64,000 nt of DNA from Sphingobacterium spiritivorum (GCF_016724845.1 NZ_CP068082.1:3348001-3412000), one strand, 5' to 3'; positions 52,896 through 61,889 are shown, counted from the stretch's first letter. The notes: generated from the sequence alone by a model not told the origin. Numbers and translations are program-made.

Positions 52896-54041
52896 TTAAA
52901 AGTTTATAAAAATGAGGACAGGATTATCACCCTGTGAAATTTTCTCAATTTTTTTTAGTTCGGCAGTTTTTATTCCCTTTGCTTTTATACTGTCAATAAA
53001 ACTTTCTTTGTTTTCAAAATCGGGGTAATACGCAGCGATAAATCCCTGCCCGGATACACTGAATATTTCACTTGTCATAGGGATACTTTTGCTCACACTA
53101 TTCGCAAAAATTGCAGTTTTAGTATTCTTTGAAAATAGGGTACTTATGTTTTGGTTTCCTTTGTGAATACAGAAGTATAGATAATTATTATTTTCATAAA
53201 TTTCAGTTATATCTTTAATGAAATCTACATTTGATAAATTATTACGGGCTTTTACAGCTTGCTGTATATTATCTTCCGTGGGAAGTAAGTCTGTATCAAT
53301 CATTACACGCCTTTTTAGCGATTTGTAATCATAGCTGTAAATACTGTTTGAAAATCTTTTATAATAAGATAAAGAACTCTGAGACTTATATAACCCAAAC
53401 GGTGAGAAGACTGTAATTGAACTTTTGTCAAATAAGGGATCGGCTTTTTGTATTCTGGATATTTTTGATTCCTGCTGGTCGTAGGTAGATAGAATATAAT
53501 CTACATCCTTATTCCCAAATGTTTTGAATAAAACCAAATCCTGGGATAAGTTTTTGTTGATAGCAAACTCCAAAAAAGGTACAGGCAACTGAATTTCATT
53601 TTGCGGAACTCCATTTGAAAATTTAATTATTTTTCGGGATTGCATATCGCTTATATAAACATTACCATGTTCATCTACATCGAAGTCATTTAATGTAATA
53701 TATTGGCCGAAGCCTCTCCCTTTATTATCAATTTTATATAGAAACTCTCCTTTGTCTGAAAAAATAAATAAAGCAGATGTTACATGTGCATCTAAAATGT
53801 AAAATTTACCATTTTTATGAATTAATTTGGATATTATAGCAAATAGGCTTTCTTCTTTTGTCTGTAAGGGTAAAAATGTATAGTTGCTTATGGGGAGAGA
53901 ATCTGCTCTAAATGATTTATTATTAAAAAGAATAGTATCGATAGCATTTTGGGTGTCAATTTCTCTACTCTGTTTTGTGTTACAGGCCGTGAAAATTATA
54001 AATATTGCGCAAGGTAATATGATTTTAAAGTTTAATGTCAT
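52896..54041 (-). CDS. six-bladed beta-propeller lipoprotein
   Basis: A 381-residue lipoprotein, lipobox FTAC (Cys20) followed by NTKQS. The body has repeated blades of the six-bladed NHL/BF4222-like type common in Bacteroidota: FYILDAHVTSALFIFSDKGEF with the companion VDEHGNVYISDMQSRKIIKF. Such propellers bind peptides or glycans on the cell surface and are often beside small NVEALA-type exported peptides. The small exported peptide gene lies 59 bases upstream and the CxxC gene 1 base downstream, all in one direction. Confidence 0.83.
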   Translation of the reverse strand: MTLNFKIILPCAIFIIFTACNTKQSREIDTQNAIDTILFNNKSFRADSLPISNYTFLPLQTKEESLFAIISKLIHKNGKFYILDAHVTSALFIFSDKGEFLYKIDNKGRGFGQYITLNDFDVDEHGNVYISDMQSRKIIKFSNGVPQNEIQLPVPFLEFAINKNLSQDLVLFKTFGNKDVDYILSTYDQQESKISRIQKADPLFDKSSITVFSPFGLYKSQSSLSYYKRFSNSIYSYDYKSLKRRVMIDTDLLPTEDNIQQAVKARNNLSNVDFIKDITEIYENNNYLYFCIHKGNQNISTLFSKNTKTAIFANSVSKSIPMTSEIFSVSGQGFIAAYYPDFENKESFIDSIKAKGIKTAELKKIEKISQGDNPVLIFINF

Positions 54042-54100
54042 AATATATACGATATAAAAACAAATACTATACTTATTATACTCTTGTTGGATTGGTTATT

Positions 54101-54349
54101 TTATAAAGGAATATTTATTTCTGTGCTTCCACGGTAACAGCGTACAGCTGTGGTTACGTTTAAGCATTTTGTTACTATGATTGATGGATTTCTGGGATCA
54201 GTATAAGTGAATGGATTGTATTCATCAATCCCAAATGCCTGAGTGGGTTGAACAATCTGTATATCTCCGTTTTCGAAACTTGGGGCAAATCCGAGCATAA
54301 ATAAAATAGCGAATGAGCTTGCAGCCAGTATTTTTTGAATTCTTCTCAT
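54101..54349 (-). CDS. small exported two-cysteine peptide
   Basis: An 82-residue product, first gene of the inserted group. The N-terminus MRRIQKILAASSFAILFMLG is a signal/anchor helix, followed by a Pro/Asn-rich stretch (QAFGIDEYNPFTYTDPRNP) and a C-terminal part with Cys62 and Cys71, nine residues apart, that could form a disulfide loop. It recalls the NVEALA-type peptides of Bacteroidota in size, position and export, but the NVEALA motif is absent. No known enzyme active site. Confidence in it being a gene comes from its position, composition and the following propeller gene. Confidence 0.65.
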   Translation of the reverse strand: MRRIQKILAASSFAILFMLGFAPSFENGDIQIVQPTQAFGIDEYNPFTYTDPRNPSIIVTKCLNVTTAVRCYRGSTEINIPL

Positions 54350-54410
54350 GATATTAAAGTTTAAAATTTAAAATTGTGAGTATATAAAGTATAGTATTGT
54401 CGGAAATTTT

Positions 54411-54446
54411 TGACATAGCTTATCGGCTATGAAGATTAAAATGTCA
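54411..54446. promoter_or_regulatory. inverted repeats in the leader of the inserted group
   Basis: Two overlapping stems are possible: CATAGC / GCTATG (54414-54431) and TGACAT / ATGTCA (54411-54446), 62-97 bases before the peptide gene. They are mutually exclusive through a shared CAT and may represent an operator or an RNA switch. The rest of the 54350-54775 gap is very AT-rich, with no gene recognised. Confidence 0.3.
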
Positions 54447-54774
54447 TAAAATATAAATTGGCTATATTAATTCTTTTTTATCTAACACTTTATATCATGT
54501 CAATTATAAAAAAATCAATATTTTCTCTTAATCATGGTCTATTAGTAAAATTAACACTTTTTTTAGTATTTTAATTTCTTAACAAGATAACGGATTAATT
54601 TTTGTTTTTATTTGTACGCAATTTATTATGACAATAGTATGACTTTAGTTGTTGTGCATACTATGATACAAGCGTTTAAACTGAGGATTAGTAAGAGAGG
54701 TGGGTAGAAAAAAATATGCAATCTAAGTATTCCGTAACAGTGTACAGTTTTTTAAGTCGAAGAGAAAGCATAAA

Positions 54775-54809
54775 AAAAGCAGTAATAAATCTTGTTTATT
54801 ACTGCTTTA
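54775..54809 (-). terminator. terminator of bamA
   Basis: Stem AAAGCAGTAATAAA / TTTATTACTGCTTT with loop TCTTG; the A-run at 54772-54778 is a T-run on the minus strand. It ends the bamA transcript 40 bases after the stop and isolates the inserted group. Confidence 0.9.
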
Positions 54810-54849
54810 AATCTTATGTGCGATTTAGCAAAGGAGGAAATTTCTAACC

Positions 54850-57426
54850 TTAAAATCCTCCCATATTTTGCATGATACTGAATGTGAAATTCTGTTTCCA
54901 TGAACTTTCTGGTAATCCCGGGATTGGATCAAATGCATGACCGTAGTCAATACCCAGCATACCAAAGATAGGTAAGAAGATACGTGCTCCCACACCGGCA
55001 GTACGTCTTACTTTGAATGGATTGAACTCACTGAATTTGTTCCATGTGTTACCTGCTTCAGCAAATGCCATTACGAATACTGTAGCCTGATCATTTAACA
55101 TTACAGGGTGTCTCAGCTCGATCTGGTATTTCGTATAAATAGGGCTACCCGAGTTGATGGCTATCTGCTGGAAGTTATTAGGTGTGCTTTCCGGAATGAT
55201 AACACCATTGGCATATCCTCTGAGTGCAATAATCTCAGAACCTTGAAGGAAGTCAAATCCTTGCATACCGTCACCCCCAAGCTTGAAACGTTCGAAAGTA
55301 GATGTTTCTGTCTTGTTGGTATAATTTCCTAAGAATCCAAATTGTGCCTGTGTTTTCAGGACAAGTTTACCTGCAATCTTGATATACCACTGTGAATCAA
55401 ATTTCCATTTGTGGTATTCTGTCCATTTATATTTCTCTTCCTGAGGAGCTGTTTTGTAATTGATGTTATTCCATGCAGAGTATGGAGGCGTCAACTGAAC
55501 TGAGAATTTGATGTTCGAACCTGATGTAGGGTAAATAGGAGCATCTACTGAGTTACGACTGATTTCCTGGGTAATGTTCATGTTGTACGCTGTACCGTTT
55601 GAGAACAGGAAGTAGTTACCGTAATTCTGTAATTTGTAACGTTGGAAAGACAGTGAAGTATTGATCTGAAAGTAGTTATCAGGCCATTCCAGACGCTTTC
55701 CTAATGTCGCAGTTACCCCGGTCATCCAGATACGTTGCAATTCAGAATCCTTAACCATTTGCTCTCCTGTATAGTAGTTGAATCCGCCATATGAAGAGTT
55801 AGATGTATAGGCACTCAACCCAAAATAAATAGGTTTTTTACCACCTAACCATGGATCTGAGAATGAGAAACTATAGGACTGGTAGCGTTTACCGGATGTC
55901 TGTCCACGAAGACTTAACTTTTGTCCATCTCCGCGAGGCAATGGTTTCCATGAGCTTTTATCAAAGAAATTACTGGTGGAGAAGTTATTAAAGGTCAGAC
56001 CTAGGGTACCAATAATCTGTCCTGCTCCGTATCCACCTGATAATTCGACCTGATCGGAAGGCTTTTCAGTTACATTATAAAGTATATCTACTGTACCTTC
56101 TGCAGGATTATAATTGACTGGATTTGGAGTGATTTTCTGTTCATCAAAGTTTCCCAGCTGTGCAATCTCACGTACACTTCGCATAATCAGATCTTTTGAA
56201 AATTTCTGACCCGGCTTCGTATATATGGAACGTAATACTACTTTATCGTTTGTTACATCATTTCCTTTAACAATAACATTGTTGATAGTATACTGAGCCC
56301 CTTCATACATACGGATCTCCAGATCAATGGTGTCACCATATACTTTTGTTTGTACAGGATCTGCCGTGAACGTTAAATATCCGTCGTTTGTATACAAAGA
56401 TGATATATCATCACCATTTCTGGTAGGACCAGCTAATTTAGTAACTAATTTTTCTTCACTGAATACGTCTCCTTTCTCAATTCCAAGAATTAAATTCAAC
56501 ACAGAATCTGAATATTTAGAATTTCCTGACCAGCTGATATTACCTACATAGTACTTCGGACCTTCGTAGATTTCCATATCAATGGTTACTTCGTTGGCAT
56601 CAAATCGTTTTACAGAATCACTGATGATCTCTGCATCACGGTAGCCTTTGTCATGTAGTTTAGCAACTAATTTTTCTTTAGCTTCCTTGTATTTTTCATC
56701 TTTGAACTTACCAGGTCCGAAGATGCGGTACCATTCTCTTTGTTTTACACCTTTCAGCGCTTTTCGTAGAGCACGTTGTGAGAACTCTTTATTGCCGGTA
56801 AAAGTGATCTTACGTACTTTCACCTTTTTATTGCGTTGTACATCTACAACAAGGATCTCATTATTTACCTGTGCGGTATCTTTAAGTGTTTTTGTGGTGA
56901 TATCCGGATATAAATATGCTTTTTCTCTCAGGAAGCGCTGTATGGTAAAACGAGTCGTGTTGATCAGGTTTTCGTTTACAATCTTACCTGTATTACTATT
57001 GAGGCGTTTACGAACTTCTTCGGTCTGACTTTTGCTCAGGCCATTGATATCAATACGTGTCAGACGCGGACGTTCCTGCACTCTGATGTTAAAGAAGATG
57101 TTGTCTCCGTCTACGCGATCTGCATATAGCTGTACATCATCAAAGAGACCCTGAGCCATTAAATTTTTAATTACATTGGCTGTAGCATCACTTGGCACTT
57201 CGATGTGCTGACCAACAACCAGTTTGGAGATGGTGATCAATACATCATTATCCAGGTACTGCGTACCTGAGATTGTAACACCGCCAATTACGTAATCTCT
57301 GGGAGTTAAATAGCTAATTTCATCAGGGTTACTTAAATTAATTGGTTTATTGCCGGTGATTTGCGCCTGGGCTGAATAGGAATAAACCGAAGAAATAAAA
57401 GTTATTAAAAATACTATACGCTTCAT
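54850..57426 (-). CDS. bamA: outer membrane protein assembly factor BamA
   Basis: The Omp85-family core of the barrel assembly machine. The 858-residue protein has a signal peptide (1-21, SYSAQAQ), five POTRA domains (about 45-445, with VGGVTISGTQYLDNDVLI, VRKITFTGNKEFSQRAL and YTINNVIVKGNDVTNDKVV) and a 16-strand barrel in the last 400 residues with RGYANGVIIP, the RGY-like L6 signature. The C-terminus FTFSIMQNMGGF ends in Phe. It follows uppS (117 bases) and is usually followed directly by skp genes, which is not the case here. Confidence 0.96.
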   Translation of the reverse strand: MKRIVFLITFISSVYSYSAQAQITGNKPINLSNPDEISYLTPRDYVIGGVTISGTQYLDNDVLITISKLVVGQHIEVPSDATANVIKNLMAQGLFDDVQLYADRVDGDNIFFNIRVQERPRLTRIDINGLSKSQTEEVRKRLNSNTGKIVNENLINTTRFTIQRFLREKAYLYPDITTKTLKDTAQVNNEILVVDVQRNKKVKVRKITFTGNKEFSQRALRKALKGVKQREWYRIFGPGKFKDEKYKEAKEKLVAKLHDKGYRDAEIISDSVKRFDANEVTIDMEIYEGPKYYVGNISWSGNSKYSDSVLNLILGIEKGDVFSEEKLVTKLAGPTRNGDDISSLYTNDGYLTFTADPVQTKVYGDTIDLEIRMYEGAQYTINNVIVKGNDVTNDKVVLRSIYTKPGQKFSKDLIMRSVREIAQLGNFDEQKITPNPVNYNPAEGTVDILYNVTEKPSDQVELSGGYGAGQIIGTLGLTFNNFSTSNFFDKSSWKPLPRGDGQKLSLRGQTSGKRYQSYSFSFSDPWLGGKKPIYFGLSAYTSNSSYGGFNYYTGEQMVKDSELQRIWMTGVTATLGKRLEWPDNYFQINTSLSFQRYKLQNYGNYFLFSNGTAYNMNITQEISRNSVDAPIYPTSGSNIKFSVQLTPPYSAWNNINYKTAPQEEKYKWTEYHKWKFDSQWYIKIAGKLVLKTQAQFGFLGNYTNKTETSTFERFKLGGDGMQGFDFLQGSEIIALRGYANGVIIPESTPNNFQQIAINSGSPIYTKYQIELRHPVMLNDQATVFVMAFAEAGNTWNKFSEFNPFKVRRTAGVGARIFLPIFGMLGIDYGHAFDPIPGLPESSWKQNFTFSIMQNMGGF

Positions 57427-57543
57427 CTATGAATTTTTATCGATGCTAAAGTACACCAATCTGTTGTTAAATTTTGTTAAAAGAAAATATTGCTAAATTA
57501 TTATCTAACAATGGTATTTTGCGTGCAAAGTTAAGAATTAAGA

Positions 57544-58281
57544 TTATAATTGTTCACTTGTTTTTCCGAATCGTCTTTCGCGTTGCTGATAGTTATAAAC
57601 ACATTCGTAAAGATCGTCACGGGTAAATTCAGGCCACATTTTAGGTAGAAAACTTAATTCAGAATAAGCGATTTGCCAAAGCAGGTAATTGCTGATACGC
57701 TGCTCTCCGCTGGTCCTGATCAACAGATCCGGATCCGGCATATTCCTGGTATATAAATGATTTGCAAAAACCTTTTCATCGATAGCATCAATATCGAGAT
57801 TGCCTTGTATAACCTGTTTGCAGATTTCTTTTGTCGCATCTACGATCTCTTTCTGTGAGCTGTAGCTTAATGCAAGTGTAAGTACACAGGTCGTGTTATG
57901 AGCCGTTAATTCCATGGACTCCATCAGTTTGGCACGACAATTTTTAGGTAACTTATCAATATCTCCGATTGTATTGAGCCGTATTCCGTTATCCTGAAAT
58001 GTTTTGATTTCTTTACTGAGTGTAGTGACCAGCAATTCCATCAGAGCAAGTACTTCTAATTTTGGACGATTCCAGTTTTCTGTAGAGAAAGCATATAAGG
58101 TGAGGTAGGGGATACCTAGTTCTACAGCGCCCTCCATTGCTTCCCGTACTGCGGACACCCCGTTCTGGTGTCCAAATATTCTTAATTTACCTAATCCTTT
58201 GGCCCATCTTCCATTGCCATCCATAATGATAGCAACATGCTGTGGCAAATTATTACGGTCAATTTTATCTTTGATATTCAT
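57544..58281 (-). CDS. uppS: isoprenyl transferase (undecaprenyl diphosphate synthase)
   Basis: Cis-prenyltransferase giving the C55 lipid carrier for peptidoglycan and other cell-wall glycans. The 245-residue protein starts with HVAIIMDGNGRWAKG, where Asp21 is the catalytic Mg2+ ligand, then YLTLYAFSTENWNRP, and the C-terminal DLLIRTSGEQRISNYLLWQIAYSE, here cited in parts: DLLIRTSGEQRISN and LLWQIAYSEL. All hallmarks are intact. It is between the PorG-like gene (22 bases) and bamA. Confidence 0.97.
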   Translation of the reverse strand: MNIKDKIDRNNLPQHVAIIMDGNGRWAKGLGKLRIFGHQNGVSAVREAMEGAVELGIPYLTLYAFSTENWNRPKLEVLALMELLVTTLSKEIKTFQDNGIRLNTIGDIDKLPKNCRAKLMESMELTAHNTTCVLTLALSYSSQKEIVDATKEICKQVIQGNLDIDAIDEKVFANHLYTRNMPDPDLLIRTSGEQRISNYLLWQIAYSELSFLPKMWPEFTRDDLYECVYNYQQRERRFGKTSEQL

Positions 58282-58303
58282 GTTTTTATTGAATTGTGCC
58301 GGC

Positions 58304-59167
58304 TTACCACCAGTAACATTTTTGGCTGATAAAGGTATAGGTTACCGTTAAACCAAAAGTCATATATGCATCATGCGGACGACCATCTCCGCGAAGTTTT
58401 CCTTTGTTTGCTTCCCAGTTTCCGGATCTGTCAGCAAGACTTTCCCAGACAAGGGGATCGATCTGTTGCTCGATTCCTTCTTTCATACTGGTCGCATAGT
58501 TTCTGTTGACGTTGTCAATATTATCCGACAATACTACCCGATAATTCAGTTCCGCACCTACACTCCACGGACCTTTGATATTATATTTAAAGCCTGCACC
58601 AAATGGTATAGCCAGTGCAAATTTACTGTATTTTCCGGGATTATTAGCTGCATCATATTCCAATTGCAGATCGCGGAGATCATATTTTTCTCCTGTTCTG
58701 AATTTGACATACGGATTGTGATAGATCGCTGCTACTCCTGCGAATATATAAGGTGTGTAGGCCAGTTTGTTTTTGCCGGGAACGAATCTGAAGAAATTGA
58801 ATTCACCAATAGCCGATATTTCGATTGCTTTATTTTGAAAAGCAAGATTTCGCTGGATCTGACGTTCGTTGCTGCTATTGGCATCTGATCCGAACAGATG
58901 CAGATAATTGATGCCTCCTTTTACTCCCCAGGTGGGGTTAAAATTATATTTGCCGGTCAGACCTCCGCCGAGACTTTTGAAATACAACGGATTATTGGGG
59001 TTGATATCGCCCATATATCCTGTTGTTCCCAGATTGGCCCCCAATTCCCATTGCTGGGCGGAAAGGTTACAAATTGGAAAAAAACAAATTAGTACTAATA
59101 AGCTATAGAAAAGTCTTTGCAAAATAGTTTTTTTGCGGTAAAGATAATGTATTTCAATCAATAGCAT
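58304..59167 (-). CDS. DUF6089/PorG-like outer membrane protein
   Basis: A 287-residue beta-barrel-like protein with an N-terminal signal (hydrophobic LFYSLLVLICFFPICNLSAQ); the exact start is uncertain, with an ATG at 59167 used. The mature part begins QQWELGANLGTTGYMGDINP, the usual DUF6089 opening, and has alternating strands (FGAGFKYNIKGPWSVGAELNYR), cited shorter as FGAGFKYNIKG and WSVGAELNYR. The family includes PorG of the type IX secretion system, but paralogues next to uppS/bamA occur widely, so a T9SS role is not certain. Confidence 0.85.
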   Translation of the reverse strand: MLLIEIHYLYRKKTILQRLFYSLLVLICFFPICNLSAQQWELGANLGTTGYMGDINPNNPLYFKSLGGGLTGKYNFNPTWGVKGGINYLHLFGSDANSSNERQIQRNLAFQNKAIEISAIGEFNFFRFVPGKNKLAYTPYIFAGVAAIYHNPYVKFRTGEKYDLRDLQLEYDAANNPGKYSKFALAIPFGAGFKYNIKGPWSVGAELNYRVVLSDNIDNVNRNYATSMKEGIEQQIDPLVWESLADRSGNWEANKGKLRGDGRPHDAYMTFGLTVTYTFISQKCYWW

Positions 59168-59221
59168 TGTATAAAAAGTTGTTAAAATACATTAAAACAA
59201 AACACGAAGCTGCTTATACTC

Positions 59222-60106
59222 CTAATAATTTCGTACATCTATTCCCCACAGCAACTTTTCTCTTAATGTGCTGAAATAGCCTTCTTTATCTAACCGGATA
59301 AGGTTAATGAAGAAAGGAGCCTTTTTTATTTTCAATTTTGTAGTAGAGGACAGGGTGACACTTTGTGAGTCACAGCTTAAAATGTATTTCCCGGTACGGC
59401 TTTCAATCTCCAGATTCAGCTCAAAATCTGAAGAAATGACGATTGGTCTTACATTGAGGTTATGGGGAGATATGGGGGTGACAACAAAATTGCCGCTTCC
59501 AGGCATAATAATCGGACCACCACAACTTAATGAATACGCTGTAGAACCTGTAGGGGTAGCGATGATTAATCCATCTGCCCAGTAGGAATTCAGCAGTTCC
59601 CCGTTGATATGCGCATTGACCGTGATCATGGCTGAACTATCATATCGAAAAACAGTGATATCATTCAAGGCGAAGTTTTTTCCTTCAAAAAGTTTTTCTT
59701 CATCAGATTCTACTGTCAGCAATGCTCTTTTTTGCAATGTATAGGCATTATTGAGAATCTGAATCAGTGCTTTTTCAATATCGGTTTTATTGATGGTCGC
59801 TAAAAAGCCCAGACGTCCAAAATTAATACCTGCAACGGGAAGACCGGAATCTTTTATAATGGAAACAGCGGACAGCATCGTTCCGTCTCCGCCAAGACTC
59901 AGCATAAAGGCTACATCTTTGGGAATATCTTCGTGGCTGGTAAATGTGCTGAGATTATCCTGACAGGGGAATTTGCTTTTTAAAAATTCATAGAAATCTG
60001 CATAAATGCATATCTCAAGATCCTTTTTGTTTAAAAAATCAAACAATTGTTGTACATACGACAAAACCGAAAGGTTAAATTCTCTTCCGTAGATCGCTAT
60101 TTTCAT
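59222..60106 (-). CDS. nadK: NAD kinase
   Basis: ATP-dependent NAD+ phosphorylation to NADP+. The 294-residue protein carries the diagnostic GGDG at 72-75 (LSLGGDGTMLSAV) and NE/D-type motif LNDITVF, followed by the glycine-rich TPTGSTAYSLSCGGPI motif. The order CBS protein - nadK - PorG-like - uppS - bamA is the conserved Bacteroidota arrangement. Length is normal for bacterial NadK. Confidence 0.96.
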   Translation of the reverse strand: MKIAIYGREFNLSVLSYVQQLFDFLNKKDLEICIYADFYEFLKSKFPCQDNLSTFTSHEDIPKDVAFMLSLGGDGTMLSAVSIIKDSGLPVAGINFGRLGFLATINKTDIEKALIQILNNAYTLQKRALLTVESDEEKLFEGKNFALNDITVFRYDSSAMITVNAHINGELLNSYWADGLIIATPTGSTAYSLSCGGPIIMPGSGNFVVTPISPHNLNVRPIVISSDFELNLEIESRTGKYILSCDSQSVTLSSTTKLKIKKAPFFINLIRLDKEGYFSTLREKLLWGIDVRNY

Positions 60107-60179
60107 ACTTATATTTCTGCAGCAATACAGGATTGCTATTTGTTATTTTTTTCAAAGATGAGAAAAAAGTACGCTAATA

Positions 60180-60842
60180 CTAAATATTGAGGTAATTCAT
60201 AAGCAGATCGTATCGCTGTTGCATATCATTTTCATCATTTCCATCATTAAATGTAGCCTTGACCACATAATCAAATCTCCAAAGTGTAGCTACCAGAGAT
60301 GAAATGTTAGTTTTGTTGACTTTTATTGTCAATTCGAGTTTTGAAGAATCCGGTAATGTTTTTACTGCGGTACTCAGAATACTGGCATTATCTGACTCGA
60401 TAATATGTGCGATATGTGACAGGGCATTATCTTTCGCGCCGATTTCAAGAACGATTATCGCTCCCGTCTCATTGTTGGATTGTAAACTGTTAAGGGCCTG
60501 TAATACGTCCTGTGCTGTAATAATGCCTACGTAACGATTGTCTTTATTCAGAATCGGCAACAGTTCGATTTTGTAATTAGTAAGATACAGCATTGCATCA
60601 TAGACGTGCTGATACTCATAAAGATACAGAGGTGCCAGATTGAGTTTGAGATTTTTGATAATATCTGTTTCATCTTCATGATTCAGAAGTTCATCTTCAT
60701 TAATCATTCCGATGTACTCCTTATTCGAAACAACCGGAAGATGGGACAGGTGAAATTCACCTATCTTATCGAGTCCCTTCTGAACAGTGTCTGAAGGACT
60801 GACTTCACAAAATTTTTGAGATAGTATTTCACCGATGTACAT
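60180..60842 (-). CDS. CBS-domain protein
   Basis: A 220-residue cytosolic protein with a CBS pair in the N-terminal 125 residues (SDTVQKGLDKIGEFHLSHLPVV and VGIITAQDVLQALN) and a C-terminal ACT-like part (GAIIVLEIGAKDNALSHIAHI) that resembles the AcuB-like group. CBS domains bind adenosine nucleotides. It is the first gene of the nadK block, 73 bases upstream, and divergent from the glsA-like gene. The regulatory target is unknown. Confidence 0.88.
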   Translation of the reverse strand: MYIGEILSQKFCEVSPSDTVQKGLDKIGEFHLSHLPVVSNKEYIGMINEDELLNHEDETDIIKNLKLNLAPLYLYEYQHVYDAMLYLTNYKIELLPILNKDNRYVGIITAQDVLQALNSLQSNNETGAIIVLEIGAKDNALSHIAHIIESDNASILSTAVKTLPDSSKLELTIKVNKTNISSLVATLWRFDYVVKATFNDGNDENDMQQRYDLLMNYLNI

Positions 60843-61052
60843 ATGCCGTGTTGCTTTTCTATATTAAACACTCAAAAAAGGAAAACGTTTAATCTTATCG
60901 TGCTATTTGTACGAAGTTAAGCAATATGTGAACATATGCAAATAGTATATGGAGTATTTAATGAGGTATTTAAAATTTATGTGACGATACACAAAGAGCG
61001 TTGGATTTTCACTATTTTTACATTTCATTAGCGTATCGACTATAGCAACCAT

Positions 61053-61886
61053 ATGCAGCAGGAAGAACAGAAGAAGTTTATTGAAGTAAGAGAAGTAATT
61101 CGTAAAAAGAGTCCTAAACTGGCGAAATGGATTCCATCTCCTTTTATCAGTTATCTGGAAAGGGTAATTCATGAAGATGAGATCAATTATATCATGAATA
61201 AATTTGAGGATCGTTACGGATTAGATTTTGTAGATGATTTGCTGGAAGAGCTTGGTGTGGAGGTCGTGTTGGAAGGAGAGGAGAATATTCCGCTTGAAGA
61301 TAGTGTGATCTTCGCTTCTAATCATCCTTTGGGTGGATTGGACGGCGTAGCTTTCATGCACGCCGTAGGAAGATATCGCAGAGATGTCAAATTTTTGGTC
61401 AATGACATTCTTCTAAATATTAAAAATTTACAGCCTCTTTTTATTCCGGTAAACAAATTAGGTACGCAGGGTAAAAATGGAATAGAGATGATCGAAAGGG
61501 CATATGCGGGCGATGACGCCTTGCTGGTGTTCCCTGCCGGGCTGGTTTCCAGAAAGCAAAATGGAAAGATCATGGACCTGGAATGGAAAAAGAGTTTTAT
61601 AAACAAAGCAAAAAAATATAAAAAGGATATTATTCCTGTGTATATTGAGGGAAAGAATTCCAACTTTTTTTATAATTTTGCTCAACTCAGACAGAAATTG
61701 GGTTTGAAAGTGAATCTGGAGATGTTGTATCTTCCGGATGAGATGTTTGCCCAACGTAATCACCGTGTAACTATCAAGATCGGAAAAAGAATTCCCTACA
61801 CGCATTTTGATACATCAAAAAGTGAGAAAGTGTGGGCAGAAGAAGTGAAACAGTTGGTCTATAACATGGCTGAGGTAAAAAAATAA
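61053..61886 (+). CDS. GlsA/OlsA-like O-acyltransferase
   Basis: A 277-residue PlsC-type acyltransferase. The catalytic segment is NHPLGGLDG with His91 and Asp97, an H-x5-D spacing as in the hemolysin-type acyltransferases instead of the classic H-x4-D; the acceptor-binding VFPAGLVSRKQNGK follows. Together with the next gene, 3 bases downstream, it matches the two-gene layout for glycine/ornithine lipids known from Bacteroides (GlsA and GlsB). The predicted product is the diacylated aminolipid formed from the N-acylated amino acid. Confidence 0.8.
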   Translation: MQQEEQKKFIEVREVIRKKSPKLAKWIPSPFISYLERVIHEDEINYIMNKFEDRYGLDFVDDLLEELGVEVVLEGEENIPLEDSVIFASNHPLGGLDGVAFMHAVGRYRRDVKFLVNDILLNIKNLQPLFIPVNKLGTQGKNGIEMIERAYAGDDALLVFPAGLVSRKQNGKIMDLEWKKSFINKAKKYKKDIIPVYIEGKNSNFFYNFAQLRQKLGLKVNLEMLYLPDEMFAQRNHRVTIKIGKRIPYTHFDTSKSEKVWAEEVKQLVYNMAEVKK

Positions 61887-61889
61887 TCT

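Noticed and set aside
60903..61172. 89-codon minus-strand frame overlapping the start of the glsA-like gene
   Set aside because: Overlaps a well-supported acyltransferase start and has no recognisable features.
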